A DNA stretch of 48,883 nt. Source: Brevibacillus fulvus (lineage in GTDB: Bacteria; Bacillota; Bacilli; Brevibacillales; Brevibacillaceae). Below, in pieces: positions 46,893 to 48,883 of this stretch; the first letter of the stretch is position 1; each line of letters opens with the position of its first letter. The position numbers were made by a program, and so were the translations under genes. Under the pieces are notes generated by a model that made no database searches, was not told the DNA's origin, and saw only the letters and a list, made by a program, of their open reading frames with translations. The stretch is from NCBI RefSeq assembly GCF_016908525.1, contig NZ_JAFBEB010000020.1, positions 1-48,883 on the forward strand, written 5' to 3'.

Positions 46893-48521
46893 ATGAGCGG
46901 AAAAACAAAATTAGAATTAACGTGGATAGGAAAATATGATGAACCCAAGTTGGAACCACGTATCTTGTTAGAAGATATGTCTCAATCCTATCATGCTGAT
47001 AAGCGAGTAAGTAATGAAGATATATTTGATAATCGTTTAATTTTTGGTGATAACCTCCTTGCTTTGAAAGCTCTAGAACAAGATTATTCAGGGAAGATAA
47101 AGTGTGTATTTATTGATCCTCCTTACAATACTGGATCTGCATTTACTCATTATGAGGATGGTTTAGAGCATTCAGTCTGGTTATCAATGATGCGTGATAG
47201 GTTAAAGATAATCCATCGTTTACTTAAGGATGATGGGTCGTTGTGGATTGCTGTCGATGACAATGAAATGCATTATCTAAAAGTACTGTGTGACGAAATT
47301 TTTGGAAGAAGAAACTACCGGAACACGATTACCTGGCAACGTAAATATAGTGTAAGCAACAATTTTCGAGGCATAGCTTCCATATGTGATTATATTCTTG
47401 TTTATGCTAAGAGTGAAAAATTCACAAATAATTTGCTTCCTAGAACTGCGGAATCAATTGCTCGCTATGCCAATCCAGACAACGATCCAAGAGGGCCTTG
47501 GAAAGCGGTTGACTATTTAAATCAGGCTACACCTGATAAAAGACCAAATCTCTGCTATGACATCATTAATCCTCATACAGGTTTTGTTGCAAAAAACACA
47601 AAAAAGGCTTGGAAATATGATCTAAATACACATATGCGCCATGTTGAAGAAAATAGAATATGGTGGGGGAAAGACGGTACTAATACTGTGCCAGCCTTAA
47701 AATTATTTCTATCCGAAGTTCGTGACGGGATGACGCCACACAATTGGTGGCCACACGAAGAAGTTGGTCATACAGACGAGGCTAAAAAGGAGAGCATAGC
47801 CTTATTTGGAGCTAATAATGTATTTGATACTCCAAAACCAGAGCGATTAATTAAACGTATCCTTGAAATAGCTACAAATCCTGGTGACATAGTACTGGAT
47901 TCATTCGCTGGCTCTGGAACAACTGGTGCTGTTGCTCATAAAATGGGACGCAAATGGATTATGGTTGAACTTGGTGAGCATTGTCTCACTCACATTGTTC
48001 CAAGAATGAAAAAAGTAATTGATGGATCAGATAATAATGGAATTAGTAAAGAGGTAGATTGGAAGGGCGGGGGAGGTTTTCGCTTTTATCGATTGGCTCC
48101 AAGTTTATTAGAGAAAGATAAGTTTGGGAACTGGATAATCAGTAATGAATACAATCCTGAAATGCTTGCAGAAGCTATGTGTAAACATAAGGGGTTCCGT
48201 TATGAACCTGATCATGCATTTTTTTGGAAGCAAGGAAAATCCAATGAAAACGATTTTATCTATACTACGACTCAACTGATTACTAATGAAATTGCTGATC
48301 AAATTCAGGAACAAATGGGCGAAGGGGAAACATTATTAATTTGTTGTAAGGCATATACTGTATCACAAGCAAACTATCCCAATATAACCTTCGAGAAAAT
48401 ACCACTTTCTATTCTTCACCGTTGTGAATATGGGCGGGACGATTACAGCTTAGAGATCGCAAAGATGCCAAAAGAAGAAATCCAAGTGCAATTGGACATC
48501 TTTGAGGGGGAAGATGAGTAA
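46893..48521 (+). CDS. Type III-like DNA adenine methyltransferase (Mod)
   Basis: The 542-residue enzyme is a beta-class N6-adenine methyltransferase: catalytic DPPYNTG at 75-81 comes before the SAM-binding FAGSGTT at 338-344, with a target-recognition region between (about 150-310). The order is that of type III Mod subunits. It would methylate host DNA and give specificity to the restriction complex. It starts 16 bases behind the helicase and its stop overlaps the Res start in TAATG. Confidence 0.93.
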   Translation: MSGKTKLELTWIGKYDEPKLEPRILLEDMSQSYHADKRVSNEDIFDNRLIFGDNLLALKALEQDYSGKIKCVFIDPPYNTGSAFTHYEDGLEHSVWLSMMRDRLKIIHRLLKDDGSLWIAVDDNEMHYLKVLCDEIFGRRNYRNTITWQRKYSVSNNFRGIASICDYILVYAKSEKFTNNLLPRTAESIARYANPDNDPRGPWKAVDYLNQATPDKRPNLCYDIINPHTGFVAKNTKKAWKYDLNTHMRHVEENRIWWGKDGTNTVPALKLFLSEVRDGMTPHNWWPHEEVGHTDEAKKESIALFGANNVFDTPKPERLIKRILEIATNPGDIVLDSFAGSGTTGAVAHKMGRKWIMVELGEHCLTHIVPRMKKVIDGSDNNGISKEVDWKGGGGFRFYRLAPSLLEKDKFGNWIISNEYNPEMLAEAMCKHKGFRYEPDHAFFWKQGKSNENDFIYTTTQLITNEIADQIQEQMGEGETLLICCKAYTVSQANYPNITFEKIPLSILHRCEYGRDDYSLEIAKMPKEEIQVQLDIFEGEDE

Positions 48522-48799
48522 TGAATCGTTTTGTTAAAAGTATTTCAGCAAGGCTAAGCCTTCGTACGCCACAAAGAGAGTCACTTGAGATTTTAGCTGA
48601 AACACTCGAAGTATTAAAAATTGAGAAACATTCTGTAGAATCCCTAAAATGTGAATTAGAAAAGGTTCAAAGCCTATATACGAGCGTTACTGATTTTGAA
48701 AGAGAATTTCCATCACTTTGTTTTGCTCTAGCGACAGGTGTTGGTAAGACTCGATTAATGGGTGCGTTCATTACGTATTTATTTTTAGAAGTCCGGTGA
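48521..48799 (+). pseudogene. Type III-like restriction helicase (Res), cut after 92 codons
   Basis: The frame begins as a type III Res subunit: N-terminal segment with TPQRESLEIL, then REFPSLCFALATGVGKTRLMGAFITYLFLE with Walker A at 71-77. It then ends at VR and a stop, exactly where the family continues for some hundreds of residues more. The sequence after the break is hairpin-rich and looks inserted. The rest of the gene may lie beyond the window on the far side of the insertion. Restriction by this operon is therefore probably off in this strain. Confidence 0.75.
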
Positions 48800-48883
48800 A
48801 AAAGTCCGCCTAAGCAGGCTTTTCCCACGGTGTTGCCGAATTATACGGTAACAATGAATTGAAAGAGTGATGGAATATGAAAG
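48788..48883 (+). mobile_element. Left end of an inserted element in res (IS200/IS605-like?)
   Basis: Directly after the last Res-like codon come two stem-loops: AAAAGTC.GC/GC.GGCTTTT (48802-48825 region) and TTGCCG/CGGTAA (48834-48853 region), then a possible coding start at 48870 (MEYE...). Subterminal hairpins and a start of this sort fit IS200/IS605 elements, whose TnpA often begins in this way. A group II intron is less likely, as no GTGYG start is seen. Too short to be sure. Confidence 0.4.

Larger units (their letters stand above)
30038..48883. mobile_element. Integrative element or genomic island next to ssrA (right end not in window)
   Basis: From just behind ssrA, conserved core genes stop and accessory genes begin: two serine recombinases at the ssrA-proximal edge, a repressor, a reverse transcriptase, RadC proteins, ArdA, and a restriction/defence block. 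The base composition becomes more AT-rich, most clearly after 38 kb. Placement beside tmRNA is typical for integrated elements. No second copy of the ssrA 3' end was seen in the window, so neither the exact left junction nor the right end can be given. Several independent insertions could also explain it. Confidence 0.6.

Noticed and set aside
44001-48799. Class 1 DISARM system
   Set aside because: An SNF2 helicase and a methyltransferase are present, but the methyltransferase is of type III Mod order, the next gene is a Res helicase, and no drmA, drmB or drmC is seen.

Overview
The window looks like a chromosomal segment of an endospore-forming member of the Bacillales (Bacillota). Evidence is an H-type small acid-soluble spore protein, a sigL-grx-cggR-gapA-pgk-tpiA-gpmI-eno block, a Crh protein with Gln15 and Ser46, the rapZ-yvcK-whiA-crh block, and strong GGAGG ribosome binding sites. 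The genus cannot be fixed from sequence reading alone; a thermobacillus-like or Alicyclobacillaceae/Paenibacillaceae-like lineage is a guess.

Bases 1-600 hold the 3' end of a 23S rRNA gene followed directly by tRNA-Asp, -Phe, -Lys and -Gly, with no 5S gene in between. Bases 765-8030 hold a TPR protein, thioredoxin reductase, rapZ, yvcK, whiA, crh, two small sporulation-type genes and clpP. Bases 8157-12453 hold small genes, a cluster of DnaA-box-like sites, an orphan amino-acid-type binding lipoprotein, tRNA-Arg, sigL and a glutaredoxin-like protein. Bases 12481-19815 are the CggR-controlled lower glycolysis operon, with promoter, CggR operator, a hairpin in front of gapA and an internal terminator after gapA. 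Bases 19847-25477 are iron genes: a Fur-controlled siderophore-type importer (ATPase, two permeases, divergent binding lipoprotein) followed by a FetA/FetB-type iron exporter. Bases 25568-30037 carry a membrane-anchored cytochrome c and the secG-rnr-smpB-ssrA (tmRNA) block.

Immediately after ssrA the character changes. From about 30.04 kb to the end lies an accessory region, read here as an integrative element: two related serine recombinases (one lacking the zinc-ribbon and coiled-coil part), an XRE repressor, a group II intron-type reverse transcriptase, a RadC protein next to a RadC-like paralogue that has lost its metal ligands, the antirestriction protein ArdA with several tiny genes, then an AT-rich section with a second XRE regulator, a large Sel1-repeat protein with a C-terminal zinc site, two nuclease genes (PDDEXK_5-like and Mrr-like), and an operon of SNF2-family helicase, type III-like DNA methyltransferase (Mod) and type III-like restriction helicase (Res). 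The Res reading frame is cut after 92 codons by sequence that looks like the left end of an inserted element.

The most interesting part is 38.5-48.9 kb. It is a defence-island-like region whose SNF2 + Mod + Res operon is not a plain type III restriction system, plus a Sel1-repeat protein of unknown function under its own regulator. The core genes before 30 kb are conventional, with a few regulatory details worth checking.
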